64,000 bases of DNA from Microbispora hainanensis (GTDB taxonomy: Bacteria > Actinomycetota > Actinomycetes > Streptosporangiales > Streptosporangiaceae), in NCBI RefSeq assembly GCF_006874475.1, contig NZ_VIRM01000017.1, forward strand, positions 62,001 to 126,000. Direction: 5' to 3'. Below are positions 8,932-17,570 of this stretch, one piece after another; position 1 is the stretch's first letter; the number at the start of each line of letters is the position of its first letter. Under the pieces are notes generated by a model. That model was given only the letters and a program-made list of their open reading frames with translations, was not told the DNA's origin and made no database searches. Position numbers and translations under genes: made by a program.

Positions 8932-10029
8932 ATGTGGTGTGATCCGGCCTTCGCGCCCGTCGCCGACGCGTTCGGGGAGACGGACGGCGAGGGCGGGGGA
9001 GCCGCCCTCGCCGTCTACGCGAACGGGCGCGTGGTCGTGGACCTCTGGCAGGGCACGGCCGACCCCGACGGCGTACGGCGCTGGGAGCGGGACACGGTCG
9101 TCAACGTCTTCTCGGCGTCCAAGGGGGTGCTGGCGACGCTCGCGCACCTCTACGTCCAGCGCGGGCTGCTCGACCTCGACGCTCCGGTGTCCCGTTATTG
9201 GCCCGGGTTCGCCACCGGCACCACCCTCGCCGACCTGCTCGCGCACCGGTCCGGCCTGCCCGCCGTACGCCGGGAGCTGCCGCCGGGCTCCCTGTTCGAC
9301 TGGGACGTGATGACCGCCGCGCTCGCGGCCGAGAGCCCGTGGTGGACGCCGGGGGAGCGGCACGGATATCACGCGGTGACCTTCGGCTGGCTCGTCGGCG
9401 AGGTGCTGCGCCGGGTAGGCGGCCGGCCGGTCCGCGACCTGGTCCGCGACGAGCTCGGCGTCCCCGGCCTGTGGATCGGCCTGCCCGCCGCCGAGGCGGC
9501 ACGCGCCGCCCACCTCGGCCCGCCCAGGGCCGGGGACGCCCCGCCGGCGGCGCTGACGAAGGCCATGTCCGAGCCCGGCTCGATCACGATGCTGGCCTTC
9601 TGCAACCCGGCCGAGCAGCTCACGCCCGGCCTGGCCAACACCGCGCGCTGGCGGGCCGCCGAGATCCCCGCGTCCAACGGGCACGCCACGGCCAGGGCCC
9701 TCGCCACGCTGTACGGCAGGCTCGTGTCAGGCACGCTCCTCGCCCCGGACGTGCTCGGCCGGGCCGTCGCGCCAAGGAGCGAGGGGCACGACGAGGTCCT
9801 GCGGGCGCAGACCAGGTTCGCGCTCGGCTACATGCTGCCCTGCGAGATCCGGCCGTTCGCGCCGAACCCGCGCGCCTTCGGGCACACCGGCTCGGGCGGG
9901 GCGCTCGCCTTCGCCGACCCGGACGCGGGGATCGCCCTGGCCTACACGCCGAGCCGCTTCGTCGTCAGCGCGGCTGGCCCCGACCCGCGGTGGGAGCCCA
10001 TGGTCGCGGCGCTGTACGCCTGCCTGTGA
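8932..10029 (+). CDS. Serine hydrolase, class C beta-lactamase/esterase (EstB) fold
   Basis: A 365-residue serine hydrolase of the beta-lactamase/PBP-like esterase family. The SxxK motif is in VFSASKGVLATLAH (the nucleophile Ser and Lys), and the YxN-like region is YHAVTFGWLVGE. The C-terminal HTGSGGALAFADPDAG replaces the KTG box. No signal peptide, so probably a cytosolic esterase or amidase. ATG at 8932 is preceded by AAGGGG, better than a TTG at 8917. Probably regulated by the divergent MarR protein. A 14-bp tandem array starts at its stop codon. Confidence 0.87.
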   Translation: MWCDPAFAPVADAFGETDGEGGGAALAVYANGRVVVDLWQGTADPDGVRRWERDTVVNVFSASKGVLATLAHLYVQRGLLDLDAPVSRYWPGFATGTTLADLLAHRSGLPAVRRELPPGSLFDWDVMTAALAAESPWWTPGERHGYHAVTFGWLVGEVLRRVGGRPVRDLVRDELGVPGLWIGLPAAEAARAAHLGPPRAGDAPPAALTKAMSEPGSITMLAFCNPAEQLTPGLANTARWRAAEIPASNGHATARALATLYGRLVSGTLLAPDVLGRAVAPRSEGHDEVLRAQTRFALGYMLPCEIRPFAPNPRAFGHTGSGGALAFADPDAGIALAYTPSRFVVSAAGPDPRWEPMVAALYACL

Positions 10030-10100
10030 CGGCCGGTTGGGGACGGCCGGTTGGGGACGGCCGGTTGGGGACGGCCGGTTGGGGGACGGCCGGTTGGGGG
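10029..10100. repeat. 14/15-bp tandem repeat, five copies
   Basis: Five head-to-tail copies of ACGGCCGGTTGGGG (the last two have an extra G) begin at the last base of the hydrolase stop codon and fill most of the gap to the convergent hemerythrin-like gene. It is one of three arrays of similar period in convergent gaps in this window. Confidence 0.9.
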
Positions 10101-10122
10101 ACGGACAGCGCCGCGCCGCGGT

Positions 10123-10695
10123 TCACCTCTGTGCTTGCTTCTTCTGCTTGACAGCGGCGGCCAGCTCGTCCTTGGTCATCCCTGACGCGCCCTCGACGCC
10201 CAGTTCCTTGGCCTGATGCGACAGCTCGTCCTTCGTCCGCGAGCGCGGCTTGATCGGAGCGGCGAGCACCTCGGCCTTCCGCTTGCTGAACGCCTTGCCG
10301 AGCCGCACCCGCTCCTCGAAGGGGACCGCCTTCTCCAGCACCGGGAGGATGTCGTGCTCCTCCTCCTCGACGTGGTGCGTCACCGCCTCGATCAGCTCGT
10401 GCAGCAGCGTCTCGAACTCGGGGCTCTCCGGGGAGGTCTCCAGGAGCCGGGAGATCATCTCCTCGGCCTCGTGGTGCTCCTCCGCGCCGTGATGGACCTC
10501 CTCCTTCTCGTCGGGCCGCCGCCTGGCGAGCACGGGGTAGACCTCGTCCTCCTCGCCCTCGCTGTGGGCGATGAACTTCGCCGCCAGCTCCGCGAGGAGG
10601 GCCGGCCGGTTCTCCGGCATCTTCCGGAGCCGTTCGAACAGCGACTCCACGTCGCGGTGATCTTCCTTGATCAGGCTGATGACGTCGGTTGCCAT
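10123..10695 (-). CDS. Hemerythrin HHE cation-binding protein with C-terminal SAP-like motif
   Basis: A 190-residue protein. Residues about 5-130 form a hemerythrin-like four-helix bundle with metal-ligand-type motifs EDHRDVESLFERL, HSEGEEDEVYP, HHGAEEHHEAEEM and HHVEEEEHDILP, suggesting a di-iron site for O2, NO or redox sensing. A basic segment (KRKAEVLAAPIKPRSRTKDEL) leads to a small helix-extended-helix repeat (TKDELSHQAKELGVEG, TKDELAAAVKQ) resembling Rho-N/SAP nucleic-acid-binding elements, so it may act near DNA. ATG at 10695 follows a strong AGGAGG. Monocistronic. Confidence 0.87.
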   Translation of the reverse strand: MATDVISLIKEDHRDVESLFERLRKMPENRPALLAELAAKFIAHSEGEEDEVYPVLARRRPDEKEEVHHGAEEHHEAEEMISRLLETSPESPEFETLLHELIEAVTHHVEEEEHDILPVLEKAVPFEERVRLGKAFSKRKAEVLAAPIKPRSRTKDELSHQAKELGVEGASGMTKDELAAAVKQKKQAQR

Positions 10696-10826
10696 GGGTT
10701 TCCTCCTGTGCGTGGACGCGCTCGCACTACCCGAGGTCACCGCGCTCACACCGAAGGTGCCGAGATGAGCGTTTCGCAGCCGTTCGTACGCGGATGACGG
10801 CGAAGAGTGTCCCGTAGACTCGGCTC

Positions 10827-11888
10827 ATGATCGAGGGAGGCCGGTCGCGTGGGCTCCGAGGTCCTCGGCGCGGCGACCTCAGCGTCGCCGCGATCGCCGA
10901 GCTCGCCGGGGTCTCACCGCCGACGGTCTCGAAGGTGCTGCACGGCCGGACCGGCGTGGGGGAGAGCACCCGCCGGCGGGTCGAGGCGCTCCTGCGCGAG
11001 CACGGGTTCCGCAGGCCGGCGCCCGCCGGGTCGGTGTACGGCCTGGAGGTCGTGTGCAGCAACATGCTGGGCTCCATCGCCGTCGACATCATGCGGGGCG
11101 TCGAGCAGGTCGCGGCCACCCGTCAGCTCTTCGTCGGCTTCACCGACGTACGCTCACGCGTCACGGCGGGCCTGCCCTGGGTGGAACCCCTGTTGCTGCG
11201 GCAGCCGGTGGGGGTGATCGCCGTCGTCTCCGGATTCACCACCGGGCACCGCGACCTGTTCGAGGCCGCCGGTGTCCCCCTCGTGGCGCTGGACCCCACC
11301 GGGGACGTGCATCCCACGCCGTCGGTGGGATCGAGCGGCTGGAGCGGCGCGCTCGCGGCCACCCGGCACCTGCTCGACCTGGGGCACCGGCGGATCGGCG
11401 TGATCACCGGGCCGGCCGGCTTCCTGGCCTCGCGGGCCCGGCTCGACGGCGTCCGCGCCGCCCTGGACACCGCGGGCGTCCCGTTCGACGAACGGCTCAT
11501 GCGCGACGGGCCGTTCCTCTACGAGTACGGCCGGGACCTCGGGGCGGAGCTGCTGGCCCTGCCCGACCCCCCGACGGCCGTCATGTGCGGCAACGACCTG
11601 CAGGCGTTCGGCGTCTACGAGGCCGCCCGGCTCGCCGGCCTGCGCATCCCCGACGACCTCAGCGTCGTCGGGTTCGACGACATCGAGCACTGCGCGTGGG
11701 TGGCGCCGCCGTTGACGACGGTGCGCCAGCCGTTCTTCGAGATCGGCGCCACCGCCGCGCGGATCGTGCTGGCGCTGGCCGACGGAGAACGGCCGTCCGA
11801 AACGCTCGTCGAGCTCGGCACCACCCTCGTGGTCCGCGACAGTACGGCCCCGCCCCGCCGGAACGCCAGGATCAGGAATCCTTGGTGA
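10827..11888 (+). CDS. LacI-family transcriptional regulator
   Basis: A 353-residue LacI/GalR regulator. The helix-turn-helix is LSVAAIAELAGVSPPTVSKV with the hinge helix STRRRVEALLREHGF, followed by a periplasmic-binding-protein-like sugar domain (about 70-330) with LDLGHRRIGVITGP and LSVVGFDDIEHCAWVAPPLT. The ligand is unknown and no sugar catabolic gene is adjacent, so its targets probably lie elsewhere. Its 3' end overlaps the convergent kinase gene by 17 bp. The ATG start has no clear ribosome-binding site. Confidence 0.9.
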   Translation: MIEGGRSRGLRGPRRGDLSVAAIAELAGVSPPTVSKVLHGRTGVGESTRRRVEALLREHGFRRPAPAGSVYGLEVVCSNMLGSIAVDIMRGVEQVAATRQLFVGFTDVRSRVTAGLPWVEPLLLRQPVGVIAVVSGFTTGHRDLFEAAGVPLVALDPTGDVHPTPSVGSSGWSGALAATRHLLDLGHRRIGVITGPAGFLASRARLDGVRAALDTAGVPFDERLMRDGPFLYEYGRDLGAELLALPDPPTAVMCGNDLQAFGVYEAARLAGLRIPDDLSVVGFDDIEHCAWVAPPLTTVRQPFFEIGATAARIVLALADGERPSETLVELGTTLVVRDSTAPPRRNARIRNPW

Positions 11889-13497
11889 GGGTCCCCTCGT
11901 AGGCGAACAGGCCGAGGTCGTCGGTGTGGCGGTAGGCGAGGGCGTTCCCCCGCCGGGTGAGCACGACGTCGCCGGGGACGCACTTCGGGACGTCCTCCAG
12001 CCGGAACGTGAGCGCCGAGCCGGACGCCGCCGTCAGCCGCAGCGTGCCGTCGCAGGAGTTCGCCGGTTCCTTCCATCTGCCGGACGGCTTGCCGGCCTTC
12101 AACTCGATCTCGATGTCGTACTCGCTCGTGAGGAGGCCGGCGGTGGGCGCGATGTGCCCCCGCCACTTCCCCTCGAACGCCTGGGGGATGCCCGCGGGCG
12201 CGGAGGCCGTCGCCGGGTCCGTCCCGCCCGGGTATCCGCCCCCGGCGTCCGTGGTCGTGGCGCCGGTCGGCGCCGGGCTCGCCGCCTCCGTGCTCCCCGC
12301 GTCCGTGGTCTGGGCGGGCGCGCTCGGCAGGGGAGTGGGGGACGGCCCGCCGGACATCGCGGCCAGGCGCGGGACCAGCAGCACGGCGGTGATCCCGAGA
12401 GCCGCCACGGCGGCGCCGGCCCCGGCCAGGACCCGCAGGCGCGACCCGCCCCGGCCGCCCCCGGGCACGGTGTCCGCCGTCCCGCGCCCTGCCGTCCCGC
12501 TTCCGGGGGCCCTGTTCCCAGGGGCCCTGTTCCCGCCTGCACTGTTCCCGGTGGCCCAGCTCCCGAAGGCACCGTTCCCAGGGACACTGTGCGCTTCAGC
12601 CGGGCTCGCCGGCGGCGAGGTCACCGGCGACGGATCGTACGGCTGCGCGGGCCCGGCGGAAGGGACATTCGCCGCCGCTCCCGTACGCCCCGCGACGGTC
12701 GGGGTGCCGACCAGTTCGAGCAGCAGGTCGCGGGCGGTCGGGCGGGCGGCGGGGTCCTTGGCGAGGCAGCGTTCGACCAGCGCGCGCAGGGGCGGGGGCA
12801 CCGGCGTCAGGTCGGGGAAGGTCGTCATGATCCGGTGCAGCACGGCGGCGACGTTGCCGGCACCGAACGCCGCCCTGCCGGAGGCGGCGAAGACGATCGT
12901 CGCGCCCCACGCGAACACGTCGGAGGCGGGGCCGGCCTGATGCCCCGCGATCTGCTCGGGCGCCAGGTAGGCCGGGGTGCCCACCGGGCCCGCGGTCATC
13001 GTCTCGCTCTCGTCGTGGCGGGCGATGCCGAAGTCGACCACGCGGGGACCGTCCGGCCCCAGCAGCACGTTGGCCGGCTTGAAGTCGCGGTGCACGATGC
13101 CCGCGCCGTGGATCGCCGCCAGCGCGGTCGCCGTCCCCACCGCGAGCCGCTCCAGCTCGCCCCCGCGCAGCGGCCCCGAGGCGGCCACCCGCTGCTGCAG
13201 CGAGGGGCCGTCGACGAACTCGCTCACGACGTACGGCTCGCGTCCGTCCACCATCGCCGTGATCACCCTGGCGGTGCAGAAGGGCGCGACGCCGCGCAGG
13301 ACGTCGAGCTCGCGCGTCAGCCGTGCCCGGACGACGGGGTCGAGCCCGGTCTTGAGCACCTTGACCGCGACCGGGCCGCCGTCCGGCGCATGTCCCAGGT
13401 AGACGACGCCTTGGCCGCCCTCGCCGAGACGGCCGCTGATACGGAACCCGCCGAGCGTGTGCGGGTCGTCTGGTTCAAGGGGGGCGACCATGGTCAC
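11872..13497 (-). CDS. Membrane-anchored Ser/Thr protein kinase (PknB-like)
   Basis: A 541-residue Hanks-type kinase. Residues about 15-270 hold the kinase fold: G-loop GRLGEGGQGVVYLG, Lys46 in VAVKV, catalytic loop HRDFKPANV (Asp138, Asn143), DFG at 155 and GTPAYLAPEQ. A Pro/Gly/Asn/Thr-rich linker precedes one transmembrane helix (about 350-375, LAGAGAAVAALGITAVLLVP). The remaining ~150 residues are extracellular, with a Ser/Thr/Ala-rich stalk and a small beta-rich domain holding two Cys (SCDGTL, PKCVPGD). It probably senses an extracellular cue and phosphorylates cytoplasmic proteins. Starts possible at GTG 13497 or ATG 13491. Confidence 0.9.
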   Translation of the reverse strand: MTMVAPLEPDDPHTLGGFRISGRLGEGGQGVVYLGHAPDGGPVAVKVLKTGLDPVVRARLTRELDVLRGVAPFCTARVITAMVDGREPYVVSEFVDGPSLQQRVAASGPLRGGELERLAVGTATALAAIHGAGIVHRDFKPANVLLGPDGPRVVDFGIARHDESETMTAGPVGTPAYLAPEQIAGHQAGPASDVFAWGATIVFAASGRAAFGAGNVAAVLHRIMTTFPDLTPVPPPLRALVERCLAKDPAARPTARDLLLELVGTPTVAGRTGAAANVPSAGPAQPYDPSPVTSPPASPAEAHSVPGNGAFGSWATGNSAGGNRAPGNRAPGSGTAGRGTADTVPGGGRGGSRLRVLAGAGAAVAALGITAVLLVPRLAAMSGGPSPTPLPSAPAQTTDAGSTEAASPAPTGATTTDAGGGYPGGTDPATASAPAGIPQAFEGKWRGHIAPTAGLLTSEYDIEIELKAGKPSGRWKEPANSCDGTLRLTAASGSALTFRLEDVPKCVPGDVVLTRRGNALAYRHTDDLGLFAYEGTLTKDS

Positions 13498-13526
13498 ACC
13501 GTAGCGACCCCGCGGCGGTTCCGGGA

Positions 13527-14840
13527 TCAGAGCATGCGGAGGTTCACCGCGTCGGCGAGCGCGAGCCGCCCGGCGTCACTGAGGTGCAGGTGGTCGCCCG
13601 AGTCGTACGGGACGGCGAGCTGTTCGGGGAAGTCGGGGTCGCGTACGGCCCGGTCGAAGTCGAGGACGCCGTCGAACGCCTTGCTCGTGCGGATCCACGT
13701 GTTCAGCCGCTGCCTGAGCTCCTCGCGCTCGGGGGTCCAGGTGCCGAAACCGTAGAACGGGGTGAGCGTCGCGCCCAGCACCTTGACCTTGCGGGCGTGC
13801 GCCGCGCGGATCAGCCGCTTGTATCCGTACACGAGCGGCTTGATCGAGGTGTACTCGCCCCGGGAGATGTCGTTGATCCCCTCGTAGACCACCACCGTGC
13901 GCACCCCCGGCTGCGTGAGCGCGTCGCGGTAGAACCGGCTGACACCGCTCGGGCCGACGTTGGAGTGCAGCAGCCGGTTTCCGGCGATGCCGGCGTTGAG
14001 CACCCCCATTCGCCGCGACGGCGACTGGCGGGCCAGCCGCTGCCGCAGATAGTCCGTCCAGCGGCGGTTGGCGTCGGCGGCCTGGCCGGTGCCGTCGGTG
14101 ATCGAGTCGCCGAACGCGACCACCGAGCCGATCGTGGTCGCGCCCGCCTCGACTGCGATCCGGTCGAGGAAGTACCACTGCGTGCTCGTGTAGGTGAAAC
14201 CCTCGCCGCTCTCCTCCGCCGCGAAGTCCCCCGGCTCCGACAGGTAGGTGGTGCTGTAGGCGCGTTCGTGCCCGGTCACGCCCCTGACCGTGCCGGGCAG
14301 GTGGAGGCTGACGACCAGGGCGGATCCGCCGGCGATCCGGCCCGGGATCGGATCGCTCCAGACGGCCTGGCCCGGCGGGACCTTGACCGAGGTGCGCTTG
14401 CGGAAGGTCACCGGCCGGTTGGTGCCCGCGATGATCTCCGCGCCGTACGCCTGGACACCCACGTGGACGTCGGCGAACGTCACGGGCGCCGCCCCGAAGA
14501 GGTTGGACAGACGCAGGCGCATGCCGGCGCCGCCGACGCTGGCGCGCACGACCATCCGTACAGTCTGCCCGCCGAGGGCCGCGCTGATCCGGTCGGTCGA
14601 GGTCGTCCAGGCGCCGACCAGGCGGTGCTGTGCGCGCGAGTCGCCACCGGGCCTCGGCGCGGCCGTGGGCTGCGGGGCGGCCGCCGCCGCGAGCCCCCGG
14701 ACGGCGGAGGGCGCGGCGGTCGCGGTGCGCGCGGCCGTGAGGGGCTCCGCGTGGACCGGCGCCATGGGAAGCGCGACGGTCACGCCGCTGACGGCGAGGG
14801 CGAGTGCGGCCATGGTCCACCGGTGCGCCGGCCGTGCCAT
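13527..14840 (-). CDS. Secreted SGNH/GDSL-family esterase
   Basis: A 437-residue secreted hydrolase. The N-terminus is a Sec signal peptide (MARPAHRWTMAALALAVSG, cleavage near PVHA-EP). SGNH blocks are clear: block I VVAFGDSITDGTG (Ser nucleophile), block II GIAGNRLL, block III YEGINDIS and block V DHLHLSDAGR (Asp-His). About 170 residues precede block I, a lectin-like extension often seen in actinobacterial members. Substrate could be acetylated polysaccharide or lipid. ATG at 14840 follows GGAGGAT. Upstream 14841-15121 is a divergent promoter region shared with the phosphatase gene. Confidence 0.9.
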   Translation of the reverse strand: MARPAHRWTMAALALAVSGVTVALPMAPVHAEPLTAARTATAAPSAVRGLAAAAAPQPTAAPRPGGDSRAQHRLVGAWTTSTDRISAALGGQTVRMVVRASVGGAGMRLRLSNLFGAAPVTFADVHVGVQAYGAEIIAGTNRPVTFRKRTSVKVPPGQAVWSDPIPGRIAGGSALVVSLHLPGTVRGVTGHERAYSTTYLSEPGDFAAEESGEGFTYTSTQWYFLDRIAVEAGATTIGSVVAFGDSITDGTGQAADANRRWTDYLRQRLARQSPSRRMGVLNAGIAGNRLLHSNVGPSGVSRFYRDALTQPGVRTVVVYEGINDISRGEYTSIKPLVYGYKRLIRAAHARKVKVLGATLTPFYGFGTWTPEREELRQRLNTWIRTSKAFDGVLDFDRAVRDPDFPEQLAVPYDSGDHLHLSDAGRLALADAVNLRML

Positions 14841-15121
14841 CCGGGATCCTCCATCTGGGTGTCGCTGCCTGGGGGCGGTCCGTCGCGGCCACGCTTCCGA
14901 TCGCTCCGCCGGGACCGTTGATCGAAAAGCGTCCGCGACGCCATACATTACGGCTGTTTGGCGACCACCGGGTGAGAAGTTGACCGTCGGCCGTAAGAGT
15001 CAGCAGCTCGTCCGCCACGGAAGGGACTTTTAGGTCCTTATCGGGATCGATGCGACCGAAGGTGCAGATATTCACTCTGCACTCATTCTTCCGTCATAGC
15101 GGGACGGTTAGGCTCGGTTCG

Positions 15122-15919
15122 ATGAATGCATACGAGCGTTGGATCGTTCTGGAAGGCGCGGCGAACGTACGGGACCTCGGCGGCCTGCCCACCGCGGACG
15201 GCGGGACCACGGTGCCCGGCCGGATCCTGCGGGCCGACAACCTGCAGGACCTGACCGACGGTGACGTGGCGCTGCTCGTGGGCGACCTCAAGCTGCGGCA
15301 CGTGGTCGACCTGCGGTCGCAGACCGAGGTGCGTCTGGAGGGCCCGGGTCCGCTGATCCGCCTGCCGGAGATCGGCATCCACCACCACAGCCTGTTCGCG
15401 GAGGGCGGGCACCTCACCGACGTCGAGGCCGACACCGTCGACGACAGGGCCCTGCCGTGGCAGGGCGAGCGGGCCGAGGAGGACCTGGCCGAGCTCCGCG
15501 TGACCGGCTACTACTACGGATATCTGCGCGACCGGCCCGACTCGGTGGTGGCCGCCCTGCGGGTGCTCGCCCGTGACGACGGCATGGCCGTGGTCCACTG
15601 CGCCGCGGGCAAGGACCGCACCGGAGTGGTGTGCGCCCTGGCCCTCGCCGTCGCCGGTGCCACCCGGGAGGCGATCATCCAGGACTACGTCGCCACCGGC
15701 CAACGGCTGGAGGGGATCCTCGCCCGGCTGCGCGCCAGCCGCACCTACCGCGAGGACCTCGACTCGAAGCCGGCCGACAGCCACCTGCCGCGGCCCGAAT
15801 ACATGGGGCAGTTCCTGGCGACGCTGGACGACCGGTTCGGCGGCCCCCTCGCCTGGCTGCGCACCCACGGCTGGACCGACGCCGACACCGAGGCCCTGCG
15901 CGGCCGGTTGCGCGACTGA
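15122..15919 (+). CDS. Tyrosine/dual-specificity protein phosphatase (MptpB-like)
   Basis: A 265-residue CX5R phosphatase. The P-loop is HCAAGKDRTG with Cys160 and Arg166, and the N-terminal block NVRDLGGLPTADG is typical of the PtpB/IphP family, which dephosphorylates phosphotyrosine, phosphoserine or phosphoinositides. No signal peptide. The ATG at 15122 matches the family start. GTGCAG (15062-15067) and CTGCAC (15077-15082) form a short inverted repeat upstream in the promoter region. Confidence 0.9.
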   Translation: MNAYERWIVLEGAANVRDLGGLPTADGGTTVPGRILRADNLQDLTDGDVALLVGDLKLRHVVDLRSQTEVRLEGPGPLIRLPEIGIHHHSLFAEGGHLTDVEADTVDDRALPWQGERAEEDLAELRVTGYYYGYLRDRPDSVVAALRVLARDDGMAVVHCAAGKDRTGVVCALALAVAGATREAIIQDYVATGQRLEGILARLRASRTYREDLDSKPADSHLPRPEYMGQFLATLDDRFGGPLAWLRTHGWTDADTEALRGRLRD

Positions 15920-15944
15920 AGTTCAGCCGTCGCCGCAGGCGGGG

Positions 15945-16742
15945 TCAGACGAGGGTCTCGCCGCCGTCGACGGTGATGACCTGACCGGTGACGTGGTTGT
16001 TGGCCATGAGGAAGACGGCCGTGGCGGCGGCCTCCTCGGCGGCGCCGAAGCGGCCGAGGGGGACGGACGTCCCGGCGGCGGCGACGCCGTCGTCGGAGTC
16101 CAGCCCCGGCAGCGAACGCAGGAGCGGGGTGTCGATCCGGCCGTAGCGTACGGCGTTCACGCGCACCCGTGCGGGGGCGAGCTCCACGGCGAGGGCCTTG
16201 GTGAGGGTCTCCACGGCGCCGGCGGCCGACAGCGGGACGGTCATCCCGGGGCGGGGGCGGACCACGAGGATCCCCGAGCTGAACGTGAGCGAGCCGCCCG
16301 CGGGAAGCCGGGTCGCCGCCGCGCGGGCGACGGCGAAGGCCGTCCGGAGGGAGCCCGAGCCGAGGGTCGTGCGGATGTCGTCGGCCGACAGCTCGGTCAG
16401 CGGGCCGGCGCCGCTGATGCCGCCGGCGGTGACGTACACGTGGTCGACCCGGCCCGCCCGGTCGAACGCCTCCGCGAGGGTCCGCTCGTCGCCGCCGTCG
16501 CCGGTTGCGCCCAGCACGGCGTCCTGGGGGTCCCCGGCCGGGCCCGAGCTCCGCACCTGGGAGACGGCGGCCTTCAGCCGGTCGGGGTCGCGGCCGACCA
16601 GCACGACGCGGGCGCCGATCGACCGCAGCAGGACGGCCGCCGCCAGCCCGATGCCCGAGCTTCCGCCGACGAGGACGACGGTCGCGCCGGAGAGGGCGCC
16701 CGGCAGCGGCGACCGGACGGGGATGGGTGTCGCTGTGCTCAT
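15945..16742 (-). CDS. SDR-family protein lacking the YxxxK catalytic pair
   Basis: A 265-residue short-chain dehydrogenase/reductase fold protein. The NAD(P)-binding motif VLVGGSSGIGLAAAVLL, the VTAGG segment (NNAG equivalent) and the C-terminal VTGQVITVDGG are intact. Where YSAAKAA is expected it reads PLSAAGAVETLTKALAVELA, so both the catalytic Tyr and Lys are absent and one residue is deleted. It may be a non-canonical reductase, as in a known SDR subset, or a binding protein. ATG at 16742 follows GGCTCTC/CC weakly. It is divergent from a TetR gene, with two matching operator-like sites between. Confidence 0.85.
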   Translation of the reverse strand: MSTATPIPVRSPLPGALSGATVVLVGGSSGIGLAAAVLLRSIGARVVLVGRDPDRLKAAVSQVRSSGPAGDPQDAVLGATGDGGDERTLAEAFDRAGRVDHVYVTAGGISGAGPLTELSADDIRTTLGSGSLRTAFAVARAAATRLPAGGSLTFSSGILVVRPRPGMTVPLSAAGAVETLTKALAVELAPARVRVNAVRYGRIDTPLLRSLPGLDSDDGVAAAGTSVPLGRFGAAEEAAATAVFLMANNHVTGQVITVDGGETLV

Positions 16743-16762
16743 GGGAGAGCCTTTCGGTGAAA

Positions 16763-16777
16763 TAAACCATCTGGTTG
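16763..16777. promoter_or_regulatory. TetR operator candidate, site 1
   Basis: TAAACCATCTGGTTG is an AACCA...TGGTT palindrome-like element 20 bp upstream of the SDR start. The reverse complement of site 2 (16820-16834) differs from it at one base. Two matched sites in a TetR/SDR divergent promoter suggest autoregulation and control of the SDR. Confidence 0.6.
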
Positions 16778-16819
16778 TTTTATTGCTGACCCGATACTGC
16801 CGCTTGGACGGGGAGGAGT

Positions 16820-16834
16820 CAACCGGATGGTTTA
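16820..16834. promoter_or_regulatory. TetR operator candidate, site 2
   Basis: CAACCGGATGGTTTA is, on the other strand, TAAACCATCCGGTTG, a 14/15 match to site 1. It ends 8 bp before the TetR ATG, where a ribosome-binding site would lie, so the transcript may be leaderless or occupancy may block initiation directly. Confidence 0.55.
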
Positions 16835-16842
16835 ATTCGTCC

Positions 16843-17472
16843 ATGGCCTACGACGCGGAGGACACCAAGCGGAGGATCTTCGACGCCGCCATCGCCGAGT
16901 TCGCCGAGCACGGCCTGGCCGGGGCCAGAGTGGACCGCATCGCGACGGCCGCCAAGGCCAACAAGCAGGCCATCTACCTCTATTACGGCAGCAAGGAGAA
17001 GCTGTTCGCCGCCGTCGTGCGGGCGAAGCTGGAGGAGGTCCGCGACTCCGTCTCCGTCGATCCCGACGCGGTGGCCGACTCGGTCGGGCAGATGTTCGAC
17101 TGGTATCGGGAACACCCGGAGCTGATCAGGCTGCTGCTGTGGGAGGCGCTGGAGGTGCGCGACGAGCCCGGCGAGAGCGAGCGGGAGCGGCGCGACGCCT
17201 TCCGCGAGAAGGCCGGCCGGCTCGCCGGCGCGGGCCCGGCCCGACACCTTCCCGAGGACGCGCGGGTCCGCGCCGCCCAGGACCTGCTGTTCACCGTCAT
17301 GGGCCTGATCTCCTGGAACTTCGCGGTGCCCCGGATGTGCCGCATGGTTCTGGACGAGGAGACCGAGGAAGCCGCGTTCGCCCGCCGGCGCGAGACGGTG
17401 ATCGAGACCGTCCGCAGGCTCGCCACCGCCCCGCCCGCCCCGCCCGCCTCGGCGGTGCGGCCCGCAGAGTGA
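16843..17472 (+). CDS. TetR-family transcriptional regulator
   Basis: A 209-residue TetR regulator. The N-terminal helix-turn-helix region reads TKRRIFDAAIAEFAEHG then VDRIATAAKANKQAIYLYYG, a classical TetR DNA-binding domain; the C-terminal ligand domain is helical. The ATG at 16843 gives the standard family length. No Shine-Dalgarno precedes it because site 2 of the operator pair occupies that space. Its likely target is the divergent SDR gene. It ends in an Ala/Pro-rich tail, and a tandem array begins 3 bp after the stop. Confidence 0.9.
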   Translation: MAYDAEDTKRRIFDAAIAEFAEHGLAGARVDRIATAAKANKQAIYLYYGSKEKLFAAVVRAKLEEVRDSVSVDPDAVADSVGQMFDWYREHPELIRLLLWEALEVRDEPGESERERRDAFREKAGRLAGAGPARHLPEDARVRAAQDLLFTVMGLISWNFAVPRMCRMVLDEETEEAAFARRRETVIETVRRLATAPPAPPASAVRPAE

Positions 17473-17474
17473 GC

Positions 17475-17544
17475 GGGCGCTACTCTCTGGGCGCTACTCT
17501 CTGGGCGCTACTCTCTGGGCGCTACTTTCTGGGCGCTACTCTCT
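17475..17544. repeat. 14-bp tandem repeat, five copies
   Basis: Five copies of GGGCGCTACTCTCT (one with a single C-to-T change) start 3 bp after the tetR stop and occupy most of the gap to the convergent oxidoreductase. A further diverged pair, GGTTCCTCCCGATCGG and GCTATTCCTCCCGATCGG, follows and runs into the oxidoreductase C-terminus. Confidence 0.9.
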
Positions 17545-17570
17545 GGGGCGCGGTTCCTCCCGATCGGGTG

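Noticed and set aside
10029-10100. Possible CRISPR array
   Set aside because: Units are only 14-15 bp, directly adjacent with no spacers, and no cas genes are in the window.
11926-13755. A 609-codon plus-strand frame opposite the Ser/Thr kinase
   Set aside because: Low-complexity shadow of a kinase with intact motifs; no ribosome-binding site or recognisable domain.
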